From contig CAMRHE010000458.1 in the NCBI GenBank assembly GCA_947044405.1, forward strand, positions 1-64,000: 64,000 bases of DNA. Direction: 5' to 3'. Shown piece by piece: positions 10,150-20,604 of the stretch. Position numbers and translations under genes: made by a program. Under the pieces are notes generated by a model. The model was given only the letters and a program-made list of their open reading frames with translations. It was not told where the DNA came from and did no database searches. The stretch is from Leptodactylus fallax. Its lineage: Eukaryota; Chordata; Amphibia; Anura; Leptodactylidae. The stretch's first letter is position 1. Each line of letters begins with the position of its first letter.

Positions 10150-10640
10150 GACCAAGTCTCTGTAATCGCCATCATTCCATTCTGGTCAAGGATGTCTTGG
10201 TTTTCCCCTTCTCATAAAGATGAGTCACGGGATATATTTGAGGTTTCCCCCAATTCAGAACCTGGTGTCTCAGAGGTCCTGGCCCGTCCTAAGTACTCTC
10301 TCTCTCACTGGAGCAGAGTCTACAAATAAGAACTATGCCCAGATTTGTAACATGTTCATCTCCTGGGCATCAAGCAAAGGCTTTGAGAGCTCTGATCCCT
10401 CCATTCCAGAGATCCTGGAATTCCTTCAGGAAAGCTTGGACAAAGGCCTTAGTCCTTCCACTTTGAAGGTTCAAGTTGCAGCCTTGTCAACCTGCTTAGG
10501 TAAGCAGTTTTCCATAAACCCACTGGTTATTAGGTTTTTTTAAGGGTGCATCCAGGCTCAGACCGCCTGTTACCCACCCAATTCCCCAATGGGATTTGCT
10601 TCCAGTCCCCTTCCCTCATTTCATGGATGTAAGCTGAAGT
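10150..10640 (+). pseudogene. DIRS-like tyrosine recombinase, N-terminal part only
   Basis: Translated pieces include NMFISWASSKGFESS, LEFLQESLDKGLSPSTLK and VAALSTCLGKQFSINP, typical of the core-binding domain of DIRS recombinases. The catalytic R, H, R and Y region is missing because sequence similarity stops near 10630. Confidence 0.72.
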
Positions 10641-11555
10641 TGCACATGCTGGAGCGTCTGTTTGAGCAGCAGAAGGTGGTGAATGATTACTGCATGCAGT
10701 AAATCACAGGGACAATGTGTGTTTTGAAATAGATTTTTAATCGCTGGAAAGTATTTTTTTAAATAAAAATTATGCTAATATGATTGCAGATACTGCATAA
10801 ATTAAAAGGTTTTACTGGGGGGAGTGACCTAACCTTCATGGATTGAAGTCACACACACTGTGAGCTCTGCATTCACCGTCGGCTCTGCAGCTCTGACACT
10901 AGTGCTCCTGTTTTGGCAGGCCCTCTTTCAGTGGTGATGAATGGCTCCCGGAGATGGTCCCCTGATACGGACTACGGCAGCATGCAACATACTTCGGTGC
11001 CAGAGCGCCACATGTGTGCCAGTCTTTGGACTCCTGCTGGGGCCACTTGACTCCTGAACCTGTGCCCCCTGTGACAGTGTGTTACTTTTACTGATCTTGA
11101 ATTAAATGACTGTGGATTTTCTTAACATTTGGTGAGCGCTGTGCCTTCTTTCCTTTTGGATCCTGCCTTTCTGTTTGTGTGGATCCAGGTCTGGGATTGG
11201 TATACTGTAGCACCCCCTGTGACAACTTCTGGCTCTTGGTGGTGAGTCAGATCACTATCGCAAATGGCCATCTTGGCCCGTGGTGCAAGACTTTGTGCAT
11301 CCTCCTTCGACTTCAGTTCACATCCATCCTCTACTCACTTCAGCATATCCTGATGCTTTTCTCCCTGCTCCTCGCTCCTATTTGGTCTGCCATCTGATGA
11401 AGGTTGTGTTGAGTGGCAGTGGCAAGTGGTATTTGCAGCTACAAGTGAAGTAGTAAAGAATTTACTTTTTTTTTTTTTTATAAAGCCAGCACCAATGAGT
11501 GACAGTTACAAGATTTGTAGAAAAATTTGCGACACTGTCCTGCCAGCTGAGAACG
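10635..11555. other. gene-free stretch with a possible short hAT transposase remnant
   Basis: Near 10640-10700 the plus strand reads LHMLERLFEQQKVVNDYCMQ before a stop. This is reminiscent of hAT (ZBED-like) transposases, but it is too short to be sure. The rest has A/T-rich sequence, a T run at 11468 and no gene I can support. Confidence 0.3.
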
Positions 11556-11689
11556 GTAGAACAGGGGTCGGCAACCCCCGGCATGCATACCAAGAGTGGC
11601 ACGCAAGGCTTATTTACCTGGCATGGGCAGCGGAATCCTCACCCAGCAGTTTAGATTGGACCAAACAGAGCTGAAACGAAACTGCTATT

Positions 11690-12128
11690 ATTATAATTTG
11701 GGGTCTCTTCAGACCCCAGAGTATAATAAGTGGAGCCCCCGGGGAGGTGATCCAACATAAAAAAAAAAAATAATGTTAACTCACCTTCCCTGCACTCTGC
11801 GGCGGCTCTGTTCTCTTTGGGTGCTTCTGCCTGATGTAAGAGACCGCTGACAGGGCATCAGGGGACATGTCCGGCGTCATTACGCATAATGACGCAATTG
11901 GGTCTCATGGGTCACATCGTGTCATTATGCGTAATGACGCCGGACATGTCCCCTGATGCCCTGTCAGCGGTCGCTGACTACAGGCAGAAGCGCCCGAAGA
12001 GAACAGAGCCGCCGCGGAGCGCAGGGAAGGTGAGTTAACATTATTTTTTTTTTTTTTTATGTTGGATCACCTCCCCGGGGGCTCCACTTATTATACTCTG
12101 GGGTCTGAAGAGACCCCAGAGTATAATA
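11690..12128. repeat. foldback unit with near-perfect 200-bp arms
   Basis: The two halves are almost perfect reverse complements around a short centre near 11905. Within the arms, a block centred at 11875-11895 (GGACATGTCCGGCGTCATTA) recurs inverted at 11930-11950. Each outer end is itself a hairpin: at the right end 12089-12106 pairs with 12111-12128, an 18-bp perfect stem with loop GAAG. The left end hairpin (11690-11729) has a few mismatches. Confidence 0.85.
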
Positions 12129-12561
12129 GCTAGTGAGTGACGAAAATTGGAATATTATAAAAGTTTGAATATTATACTGTGTGCAGAGGCCGCTATGGGA
12201 TGTAATACCGTGTGCAGGAGCCGCTGTAGGACATTATTCTGTATAACAGTGTGTTTTCTGTATTAAGGATGTGTTTTCACCATAAGGATGCTGCCATACG
12301 GCGCTCCTGGACACATACATTTACCACTAATTGGAGGCTGCACATGGACTTTCATTGTTTCTAATCGGAAAGTACAGGTGCGTCCCAGGAAATAGCAGTT
12401 AACACATGCGTCCTAAAGCATCTGGTGGCAGCACTTCTGTGTTAAGGTTTGTGGTATATGACTTTAGTTTTTGGGCAAAGCATGTGTTGCTTACATGCAG
12501 TGACACCTCTTTTAGATTCACAAAATGGCCTCAAGTTTGGCTCCTTAGGCCGCATGGCTCC

Positions 12562-13227
12562 TTAGTCACATGGCTGGCTTCTCCCACAGCTTGCTTCTAG
12601 GAAGCGTGCATCTCCAAATTTCCAGGACAACAGAGCCTGGTTCAGCCTGGGCGGAGCCCTTTTGTCTCCCCTGGTCTCCTCCCTGAGTGAGGTCACCAGG
12701 GGGGAGAAGCCCCGCCCCCTCTCTACATCTCTCAGAATAACTTTCAGTATAATTCTATGCATGATGTTTATAGAGTCTGGCTGGTAGTATAATGGGGTTC
12801 CTGGCAAGATCCCCAATACATAGACTCCAAGTTCTACACTCCAGCTCCCTTTGGGTAAGGAGATCAGTGCCCGGACCTTTCCTGGGCATTGAACTGTGAC
12901 ATGTGTATATTCTGAGCGTGTGCCTTGACCTGACGCATCTGGGGACTTTATCGGATCGACTGTAAGATGTTCCCCAGGCCAGATATTGTCATAAAACCAT
13001 AAGCCCTCCGAACTAATAATGGTGCCCGTGTGTCTAGCAATTATATGTGGATCGTTTGCATAAGATATCCTGTTTAAATGAACCCTCGCTGGGTTAGTGA
13101 GGGTTGCAGTCTTATGCAGATGGAGGCTTTTGACCAATTGGCTGATTGCTTCAGGGACAGGACAATAGTAGTTTGACCACATTCCATTTGCATTATGTGC
13201 AGTATTATAGATCAATATTGATATCAT
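12562..13227 (-). CDS. unidentified 221-codon ORF inside hAT-type element
   Basis: I do not recognise this protein. The frame is open from an ATG at 13225-13227. The first 165 residues look like a plausible globular protein (WSNYYCPVPEAISQ, GLWFYDNIWPGEHLTV, GSWSVELGVYVLGILPGT), with several W, Y and C. The last 55 residues are basic and look like translated non-coding DNA. No signal peptide or membrane segment is evident. It may be a fragment of a captured host exon or of another element, or a chance frame. Confidence 0.3.
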   Translation of the reverse strand: MISILIYNTAHNANGMWSNYYCPVPEAISQLVKSLHLHKTATLTNPARVHLNRISYANDPHIIARHTGTIISSEGLWFYDNIWPGEHLTVDPIKSPDASGQGTRSEYTHVTVQCPGKVRALISLPKGSWSVELGVYVLGILPGTPLYYQPDSINIMHRIILKVILRDVERGRGFSPLVTSLREETRGDKRAPPRLNQALLSWKFGDARFLEASCGRSQPCD

Positions 13228-13329
13228 AAGACCATACCTGCACCTAATATCATGACACTCATCTTTGATTTTTTTTAACTAAAATCGGCATGCCGAACAA
13301 AAAAGGTTGCCTACCCCTGCCCTAGAATA

Positions 13330-14640
13330 TACTCTAACATGAAAGATTCTATGACCATGAGAACAGCACTTGGGAGGCAGAAAAGGACCTGGATTAACCT
13401 GTTCGTTATCCCTGTAGGGGGCACACTATCAGAGTGCCTGGCTTGACTGCCAGCTGAAAAACTAGAATATCTTCTGAAACGGAAAGGATTATATGATCAT
13501 TCACCATATACTGTTGCTCAAATGTGTGCTTCACCTTACAACCATGAATGAGGGAGGGAAGTATATGCAATGGCTTGCCCTGGTGAAGTTGGTGATGGGA
13601 AATTGTCCAGTGTGGAGGAAATGGATGGGTGTTGCCTGGTGTTGAAACTGTGCCTGCCCTACACCCAGGGAGGTGATGTCAGTACTAGAAAGCACCAAGA
13701 CTTTGTGTTTCTAGACTGTGGCCTATGATGCTCAAAATATTGTCCAAGTGGGCCATGAAAGCTATTTATTGTCCTTCCCATAATTGCTGCTCTACGTATT
13801 GACTGTGGCATGCACCTTTCCCCTCATGGACATTTACACGGAGAGGCACATGGCAATATCAAGCTGGTACAGCTTTCCTAGAGAAATATTGGCAGCTAGG
13901 TATTCTCCATTGAGACTGTGCGCTGTCATCAGTTGGCAAAGCAAAGTGGATTCTACTAAGTAGCACAGCAGTGACTGCATAACCAGTAACTTGACCGGGT
14001 GGAAGTTAAAGTTGTAGACCAGCTGGATGACTGGGTGCAGTTTGCTGATTAGTGGACACACATTCCTTTATAGATGATGGCTGACATTGGCATGGAAGAG
14101 GAGGAGGAGAAGGAGGAGGAGAAGCAGCAAATGGAGATGATAATGACGATAACCATGTGCTAGGTGTGGATGTGGCCTTCCTGCACAGACAATTATGTGG
14201 AGAAGGAATAGAATGGTCTTGCTCACTTGGTGCCACTGCCAATTCCATATTGCCAAATGAGTGGGTGACACCATTTCCTGTGGATACGGAGAGACCTAGT
14301 TACTAAACCTGTGCCTGCAGATCAATAGCTAATTATCTGCTTGCAGATCTTGCACCTTGTCATTTGGTAATGTACAAAAAAACCTCCCATGCAGGAAATG
14401 ATCACGCGTAGCTGCTGCTGCCGCCAGAAACGTCTTCCAGTGCCACCATCACCCGAGCTTGCCTTCGATCTACCCCAGGAAGGTCTTTTGGATGTTGGGG
14501 CTTGTGATGATTCCGCTTAAATATGGCTATAACTGAAAGATGTATTTTGATCTCTGGGTATCGTATCTCCTTCTTACTTCCATTTATTCATAATGTGCGC
14601 AGCTATAATCTTAGATGTATGTTATCAGTAGGGCAACCTT
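13330..14640. other. gene-free stretch
   Basis: I see no coding region. A purine-rich GAG-type repeat lies at about 14095-14135. Predicted short frames across it are low-complexity or shadow translations. Confidence 0.6.
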
Positions 14641-15295
14641 GTAACAATAGGGCTTTGTATCCATCCCAGCATGGCTCCACTGTATTCCTACACAGCCCTG
14701 AGTGATCAAACAAACATGCATTGGTCAGCCTGAGCTGGCAGATCAGACATGGTTGATAACATTGTATCATTTCACTTGGTCTCATCTCCATACAAAGAAT
14801 CGTGACTTGAGTGCGTTAATCAATCAGACTTGCTGTTGTTGATGACCTCATTCTGGGTGGTGTCATCAAGGGTATAAAAGATGAGGTAAGAGGCCAGTGG
14901 GGGAGTTTTTATAGACAGACTACAGGAGATTACAAACTAACTTCCACTGTGAGAGACTATTGGAATACTGTGAGGAGCATGCAGGCTGGATTGTTGTGTT
15001 GATGCCACATGCTAAGAGCCTCCACTGGGTTATTCACACATGCCAGAGCATGTAGGAGTGTTGGACTATAGAACCACATCAAGGAGATGCGTGGTAAAGT
15101 AATCATTTCACCTTTATTCCCTTTTATTTTATTGCACTGTATCTTGTAACTAGTAACTGTTAATGCTTGTATATATCTACATATCTGTTCTGAACTGCAT
15201 ATGTTAGATGTTAATACCGACCCATTTAGGGGTTAATAAATATATAAAATTTAGAAAGCTTGTCTTGTATTTATCTTGTGAACCCGGCACTCACT
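14640..15295 (+). promoter_or_regulatory. possible LTR-like promoter region
   Basis: A TATA-type box (GGGTATAAAAGATGAG, near 14871) is followed about 360 bp later by AATAAA (15234) in an A/T-rich context. The sequence then ends in GGCACTCACTGGCGG. This order fits U3-R-U5 of a retroviral-type LTR, but I cannot define either edge and no matching second copy is in the window. Confidence 0.3.
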
Positions 15296-15299
15296 GGCG

Positions 15300-16190
15300 G
15301 TGAGTGTGGTTTTTTATGAAAGAAGACTCAGGTGTGGGCCAACGCGGTGTTGGCACACTGAGGATCTTTCACAGGGCTGCACATCGGGTGGAATTCTATT
15401 GCAGCTGCCACCAACCTCCTCCTCTTGCTCTGATGTCACCCTGACCCGGTTGCCAGGTTTTATAATAGAATCATCATCAGATTTAATAATGTCAGCATCT
15501 TCCCCAATTTTTTTGTACTCATCATGGAAATGGTATTCCTATATGTCCTGACAATTCCTAATAGATTTCCTCCTAGTGCCCCTAACATCTCTACTACCAG
15601 TAGCACACCCCCTGCCGCTACTACCTCCAACAACACCCATGTCTTCCACCTCTACCTCCAAAAACACTGGCTGTTCTGATCCAACTCATTAAGTAGAGGA
15701 AGTTAAGGGCTTTGAGGAACCTCTCATGGTTGACAGTAGAGAGAGTGCACATACAGAACAATGACTCATCATTTATGGTTCACTGCTTTCAAATAGTCAG
15801 TGACAATTTGACTAGAACTTTGTCAGGCAGCTTGTATTTTTTTCAGGTTAGCACACTGTCACACTATGTATAAGCAAAGCTAAAAAAAACCCAAACCCTA
15901 ATATGAGTTGTTTTTTTTTAGATTAGTGCAGGCTGTGAGACTATATATTGGGTGAACAAACAACGCAATTTCTATGTAAGGGTCTGACTGTCAGTAAAAA
16001 TGATGATTAAACACTCTATATAAGTGAAACTGCTCTAATGCCCAACAGATTTAAATAAAATTAGATTATTGGCAGTGAAAGGATTAACTGTCCTTTTTCT
16101 GTGTTTTAGTGCAGCAATGCTGCTGTCAGGCTCACAGTCACAACAGCATCACAGATATTCTCCTTCACTCCTAATATCTACGATTCTATC
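15300..16190. other. gene-free stretch
   Basis: Nothing I can support as a gene. The sequence is unremarkable A/T-rich DNA. Confidence 0.6.
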
Positions 16191-16199
16191 ACTAATCTA

Positions 16200-16700
16200 C
16201 CTGTAATTTATTAAATCTGACCAAACTGTCCTAATTAGAGGCCAAGCAATATACAATAAGTGTCCCAAGGAAACCAAATTGACTGAAACCCCTCAACTGA
16301 ATTGTTTAGGGTTGCAGTGAGGTACTCAAGGCTTCGGATATCCTTAATCCTATTGACCAGATAAGGACCAAAGGGGAGGGCACACGCATCCAATGCTTAG
16401 CAACAAGCATCTTTGCAAGCGTCTTTGCTGCAGTACATAAATAGGCAAAAACACGTCTAGGCTTTTTCTCTAGGTTCACAGAAGATAGATTAGCGGGTCC
16501 GACGGAACACTTTGAAGGAAGAGGGCATCAGTCATTAGTTTCACTTCCCTCCAAAAGCCCCCTGTCAGGTGACATTCCCAGAAGATATGGTATGGCATGC
16601 CTACTGCATTACTACAGTGCCAATACGCAAAGGGAGTTGTCTGGTTTAGAGAGTGGAGCAGAGATGGGCTACCTGCTGGTAATAGAGCCACTCAAGGTTT
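16200..16700 (-). pseudogene. L1-like LINE ORF2, C-terminal fragment
   Basis: On the minus strand, 16691-16476 reads AYWHCSNAVGMPYHIFWEC then FWREVKLMTDALF, the cysteine/histidine-containing tail of L1 ORF2 proteins. After a frame change the downstream part (TAAKTLAKMLVAKHW, then further to about 16200) fits the last residues. Only the tail is present and it is broken. Confidence 0.7.
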
Positions 16701-16793
16701 AACTAACTCTAAAGTGATTGAAGAAAGTGGTAGAAGAGTGAAGAAATCAGGCGATACCTTTTAGAGGCTAACTGAGTATATTTGATAAGTAAG

Positions 16794-16821
16794 CTTTCAA
16801 GAGTCTAGCTCTCTTCTTCAG
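16794..16821 (-). ncRNA. hammerhead ribozyme-like core
   Basis: The minus strand reads CTGAAGA, then a short self-complementary stretch (AGAG with CTCT), then GAAA. This fits the CUGANGA-stem II-GAAA core of hammerhead ribozymes. Penelope-like elements are known to carry such ribozymes. The closing pairs of stem II are A-T rather than G-C, and cleavage activity is unproven. Confidence 0.55.
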
Positions 16822-17035
16822 ACATGGTGTTATACAAGAACTGAAAATTCACAGATTATTTATACTCTATACACATGATCTTCAAAGGATTTTAGAGTCC
16901 TTAAAAAAACCCAAAACAAAATGCAATCTAAGTAGAGAAGTTATTTACAACAGGTCAAATCTGGAAAGTTGTGGTGCGTGACAGAGGGATCTGTTATCTG
17001 TTTGCTATCAGGAGGTGATTTGTGACCCTCACAGT

Positions 17036-17282
17036 TCATACATAGTGTGACATGAAGCTGGCATGAATATTAAGTCCAAATTGCAGAGTTTGAAATTTTT
17101 GCATAAACTTGTACTCCCATTCTTTCCTTTCCTCCTGCGTCTTAAAATGCCCCATTAAAACCATAACCCGCAAATCTTCAATAGAGTGGTTTTCTTCGGA
17201 GAAATGTGCGGCCACTGGGAGATCTGTTCTGCTGTTATTAATATTGGATCTATGTGAGAAAGTGGTAGGAAGCCTGCTACAC
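17036..17282 (-). pseudogene. Penelope-like GIY-YIG endonuclease, C-terminal fragment
   Basis: Translation of the minus strand from about 17282 to the TGA at 17036-17038 gives an uninterrupted run with RTDLPVAAHFSEENHSIEDL, VMVLMGHFKTQEERKEWEYK and QTLQFGLNIHASF. The order HF, H-S-x2-DL, G-x-FK, ER-x2-E and GLN matches the end of the GIY-YIG nuclease of Penelope-like elements, which cuts the target for integration. The catalytic GIY-YIG core upstream is missing. Confidence 0.78.
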
Positions 17283-17299
17283 CCTTTTATCTAGTTGAA

Positions 17300-17890
17300 A
17301 ATAATATTTTATATAGAGTGTGCAGTCACCCAAAAACAGGAGAACAAGTGTGTAACAATGCTAGTTATCAGATCTGGAGTCCACTTGGTGAGGCAATGGC
17401 ACATTACTTAAACAGTAGTAAGTGAGGAACTAAGTAGCAGTAATGGTACCTCAGGAGTAAGAAGCAACCATGGTCAGACATATGCAGGGGTCAGTACATG
17501 GGAGTAGAAGATTAAATGTAGTCAGACGTATGCAGGAGTCGGTATAAGGGAGCAGAAGAGCAATCGTAGTCAGATGTATGCAGGGGTCGGTATCCAGGAG
17601 CAGAAGAGCAATCGTAGTCAGACGTATGCAGGGTTCGGTATCCAGGAGCAGAAGAGTAGTGGTTAGGATCAGGGCAAACAGGAAGCAGATAAATAAATAA
17701 TCAGGCACAGGATGGAGTAAGCTGTAGGTTTATATAGGGATTGTTATACTGTGATTGGCCACAGAGCAGGTGAGATCCCTAATCATTCCAATAGAAAAGT
17801 CCAGGATAAGCAATGCAAGGAACAAACAGGCTTCTTCAATGGCATAATGGGCAAGACTGCAGCCCATGACCGGTAAGTCAAGGGTTCAAG
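17300..17890. other. gene-free stretch with a 48-bp tandem repeat
   Basis: No gene is recognised. It contains a minisatellite at 17475-17666. The remaining sequence leads into the truncated 5' edge of the gypsy relic near 17900. Confidence 0.6.
17475..17666. repeat. 48-bp minisatellite, four copies
   Basis: Four consecutive units start at about 17475, 17523, 17571 and 17619, each beginning CAGACRTATGCAGG or similar. Because 48 is a multiple of three, one minus-strand frame stays open as a 16-residue repeat, which is not evidence of a gene. Confidence 0.88.
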
Positions 17891-17902
17891 ACCCAGTTAG
17901 TT

Positions 17903-18967
17903 GTGCCAAAAAGGTTCAGATCAGAAATTTTGATGTTCCTATTGCTGGACATTTGGGTTATAAAAAAAACTTTGGCCAGAGTACTTTATCGGTTCTATTG
18001 GCCTGGAGTTTATCATGAAATAACTACTTATTGTTGTAGATGCCCAGTATGTCAGTACACGGCTTCTGCTCCACCTAAAGCAGAACTTCTACCCTTGGCA
18101 GTAATTGATTAACCATTTAATACTGTGGGTATGGATATTATTGGTCCACTAGAAAAAAGTTTCAAAGGTAACCGTTTTATTCTTACAATTATAGACTACT
18201 CTACCAAGTACCCTGAAGCCATACCTATGTGCACAGTTACTGCTAAAAGAGTTGCCAAGGAAATTTTGAATGTGTTTAGCAGGGTTGGATTACCTAAGCA
18301 TATCCTTACTGATCAGGGGAGTAACTTTACATCTTCCTTTCTGTTAGAAGTTTATAAACTTCTTGGTATACAGCCCCTCAGAACTACCCCTTATCATCCA
18401 CAAACTGATGGGTTAACTGAACGGGATAACCAAACCTTGAAAAATATGCTTAGAAAATTTGCACATAATGATCTAAAACTGTAGGACAAATCGTTGCCCT
18501 TTCTGTTATCGTAAGGTTCCACAGGAGTCTCCAGGGTTTAGCCCTTTTGAATTGTTATATGGGAGACGACCCAGGGAATTCTTGGATGTTATTAAAGTGG
18601 TATGGGAAAGTAAAGCTGGTCATCAGAAAAATGTGGTAGAACATGTGTTGGAAATGAGAGAGAGATTAATGAAATTAAGGTAGCCCATGATAATGTCCAC
18701 AAAGCAAAAGTTTACCAAAAGAAATGGTATGATCAACCTGCCAAAAATAAGTAAATTAAAGTTAGGGATAAGGTTCTTTTCTTGCTTCCTAGTAGTGAGA
18801 ATAAGTTGTTGACTAGATGGCAAGGACTATATAAAGTTGTTAGACAAGCAGGTCCTGTTGACTTTGAAATTAAAACCCCAGATAAGAAACAAAATAATAA
18901 GGTTTACCATGTAAATTTATTGAAATGTTCGATTGAACCAGAGTTTGATCCTGAAAATAACATTACC
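17903..18967 (+). pseudogene. gypsy integrase, broken
   Basis: The integrase zinc domain is seen as AGHLG and YRFYWPGVYHEITTYCCRC followed by CPVC. After a stop near 18110 the core has GMDIIGPL, IDYSTKYPEAIP, HILTDQGSNFTS and TPYHPQTDGLTERDNQTLK, which provides the D, D and E residues. A stop at 18482 and frame changes follow, then PGFSPFELLYGRRPRE. The tail has LLTRWQGLYKVVRQAGPVDF and KVYHVNLLKCSIEPE, a GPY/F-type module. The Tc1-like element at 18970 interrupts right after this tail. Confidence 0.85.
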
Positions 18968-18969
18968 TA

Positions 18970-20602
18970 CAGTGGGTACGGAAAGTATTCAGACCCCTTT
19001 AAATTTTTCACTCTTTCATTGCAGCCATTTGCTAAAAGCAAAAAAGTTCATTTTATTTCTCATTAATGTACACTCAGCACCCCATCTTGACAAAAAAAAA
19101 CAAAACACAAATGTAGATATTTTTGCAAATTTATTAAAAAAGAAAAACTGAAATATCATATGGTCAGAAGTATTCAGACCCTTTGCTCAGTATTAAGTAG
19201 AAGCACCCTTTTGAGCTAGTACAGCCATGAGTCTTCTTGGGAATGATGCAACAAGTTTTTCACATCTGGATTTGGGGATCCTCTGCCATTCTTCCTTGCA
19301 TATCCTCTCCAGTTTCGTCAGGTTGGATGGTGAACGTTGGTGGACAGCCATTTTCAGCTCTCTCCAGAGATGCTCAATTGGGCTGAGGTCAGGGCTCTGG
19401 CTGGGCCAGTCAAGAATGGTCACAGAGTTGTTCCGAAGCCACTCCTTTGTTATTTTAGCTGTGTGCTTAGGGTCATTGTCTTGTTGGAAGGTGAACCTTT
19501 GGCCCAGTCTGAGGTCCAGAGCACTCTGGAAGAGGTTTTCTTCTAAGATATCTCTGTACTTGGCCGCATTCATCTATCCTTCAATTGCAACCAGTTGTCC
19601 TGTCCCTGCAGCTGAAAAACACCCCCATAGCATGATACTGCCACCACCATGTTTCACTGTTGGGATTGTATTGGGCAGGTGATGAGCAGTGCCTGGTTTT
19701 CTCCACACATACCGCTTAGAATTAACGCCAAAAAGTTCAATCTTCATCTCATCAGACCAAAGAATCTTATTTCTCATAGTCTGGGAGTCCTTCATGTGTT
19801 TTTTGGCAAACTCTATTGGGGCTTTCATATGTCTTGCACTGAGGAGAGGCTTCCTTTGGGCCACTCTGCCATAAAGCTCCAACTGGTGGAGGGCTGCAGT
19901 GATAGTTGACTTTGTGGAACTTTCTCCCATCTCCCTACTCCCAAGGCATCTCTGGAGCTCAGCCACAGTGATCTTTGGGTTCTTCTTTACCCCTCTCACC
20001 AAGGCTCTTCTCCCACGATTGCTCAGTTTGGCTGGACAGCCAGGTCTAGGAAGAGTTCTGGTCGCCCCAAACTTCTTCCATTTAAGGATTATGGAGGCCA
20101 CTGTGCTCTTAGGAACCTTGAGTGCTGCAGAAATTCTTTTGTAACCTTGGCCAGATCTGTGCCTTGCCACAATTCTGTCTCTGAGCTCCTTGGGCAGTTC
20201 CTTTGACCTCATGATTCTCATTTGCTCTCACATTCGCTGTGAGCTGTGAGGTCTTATATAGACAGGTGTGTGCCTTTCCTAATCAAGTTTAATTAAAAAC
20301 AGCTGGACTCCAATGAAGGAGTAGAACCATCTCAAGGAGGATCAGAAGGAAATGGACAGCCTGTGAGTTAAATATGAGTGTCACAGCAAAGGGTCTGAAT
20401 ACTAATGATCATGTGATATTTCAGTTTTTCTTTTTTGATAAATTTGCAAAAATATCTACATTTCTGTTTTGTTTCTGTCAAGATGGGGTGCTGAGTGTAC
20501 ATTAATGAGAAATATAATGAACTTTTTTGCTTTTAGCAAATGGCTGCAATGAAATAAAGAGTGAAAGATTTAAAGGGGTCTGAATACTTTCCGTACCCAC
20601 TG
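18970..20602 (-). mobile_element. Tc1-like element A
   Basis: The ends read CAGTGGGTACGG and CCGTACCCACTG and are flanked by TA at 18968-18969 and 20603-20604. Inverted repeats are long, with internal matches near 19020-19090 and 20470-20560. It lies inside the gypsy relic between integrase and RT. Copies E and F in this window belong to the same family. Confidence 0.93.
19193..20221 (-). pseudogene. Tc1-like transposase with one nonsense codon
   Basis: The minus strand encodes a full-length Tc1-type DD34E transposase from the ATG at 20221. It has an N-terminal helix-turn-helix (LPKELRDRIVARHRSGQGY), a GRPR-like linker and the catalytic blocks [18 protein letters not shown] and SPIEHLW. A TAG at 19574-19576 stands where copy F has a GAG codon, so it is one stop away from an open frame. 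The canonical WSDETK is WSDEMK here. Confidence 0.9.
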
Positions 20603-20604
20603 TA

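Larger units (their letters stand above)
7225..10640 (+). mobile_element. DIRS-like tyrosine-recombinase retrotransposon, decayed
   Basis: Consecutive fragments in one direction match a DIRS-type element: a gag-like ORF, a DIRS-type RT, RNase H and the first part of a tyrosine recombinase. There are many frameshifts and stops. The sequence is lost after about 10640, before the catalytic residues of the recombinase. I could not define terminal repeats. DIRS elements integrate with a tyrosine recombinase rather than an integrase. Confidence 0.82.
11562..13319. mobile_element. hAT-type non-autonomous element carrying other sequence
   Basis: The left end is CAGGGGTCGGCAACC and the right end is its complement with one change (GGTTGCCTACCCCTG). 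Inner bases (CGGCATGC on both sides) also match in inverted order. Flanking 8-bp sequences are CGGTAGAA and CCCTAGAA, an imperfect hAT-type target duplication. The element includes a foldback unit (11690-12128), two ~32-bp repeats near 12180 and an unexplained ORF on the minus strand. No hAT transposase is seen inside. Confidence 0.75.
16736..17290 (-). mobile_element. Penelope-like element, 3' fragment
   Basis: The minus strand has the end of a GIY-YIG domain protein followed by a 3' segment that contains a hammerhead-like core at 16794-16821. The terminal block near 16750-16825 is a very common repeat in amphibians and fishes (by recall). The RT part of the element is absent. Confidence 0.75.

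Noticed and set aside
14006..14274. Two overlapping minus-strand ORFs rich in L, S and P
   Set aside because: They come from a GAG-rich repeat and have no recognisable motif.
17451..17708. 85-codon ORF with an internal 16-residue repeat
   Set aside because: The repeat follows from the 48-bp tandem array; no domain or start context supports a gene.
17842..17895. Possible tRNA-like segment (GGTTCAAGACCC)
   Set aside because: A T-arm-like motif is present but no cloverleaf with D-arm and anticodon arm could be drawn from the surrounding bases.
19227..19682. 151-codon ORF on the plus strand and similar at 36262-36714
   Set aside because: Both are antisense shadows of the Tc1-like transposases on the minus strand.
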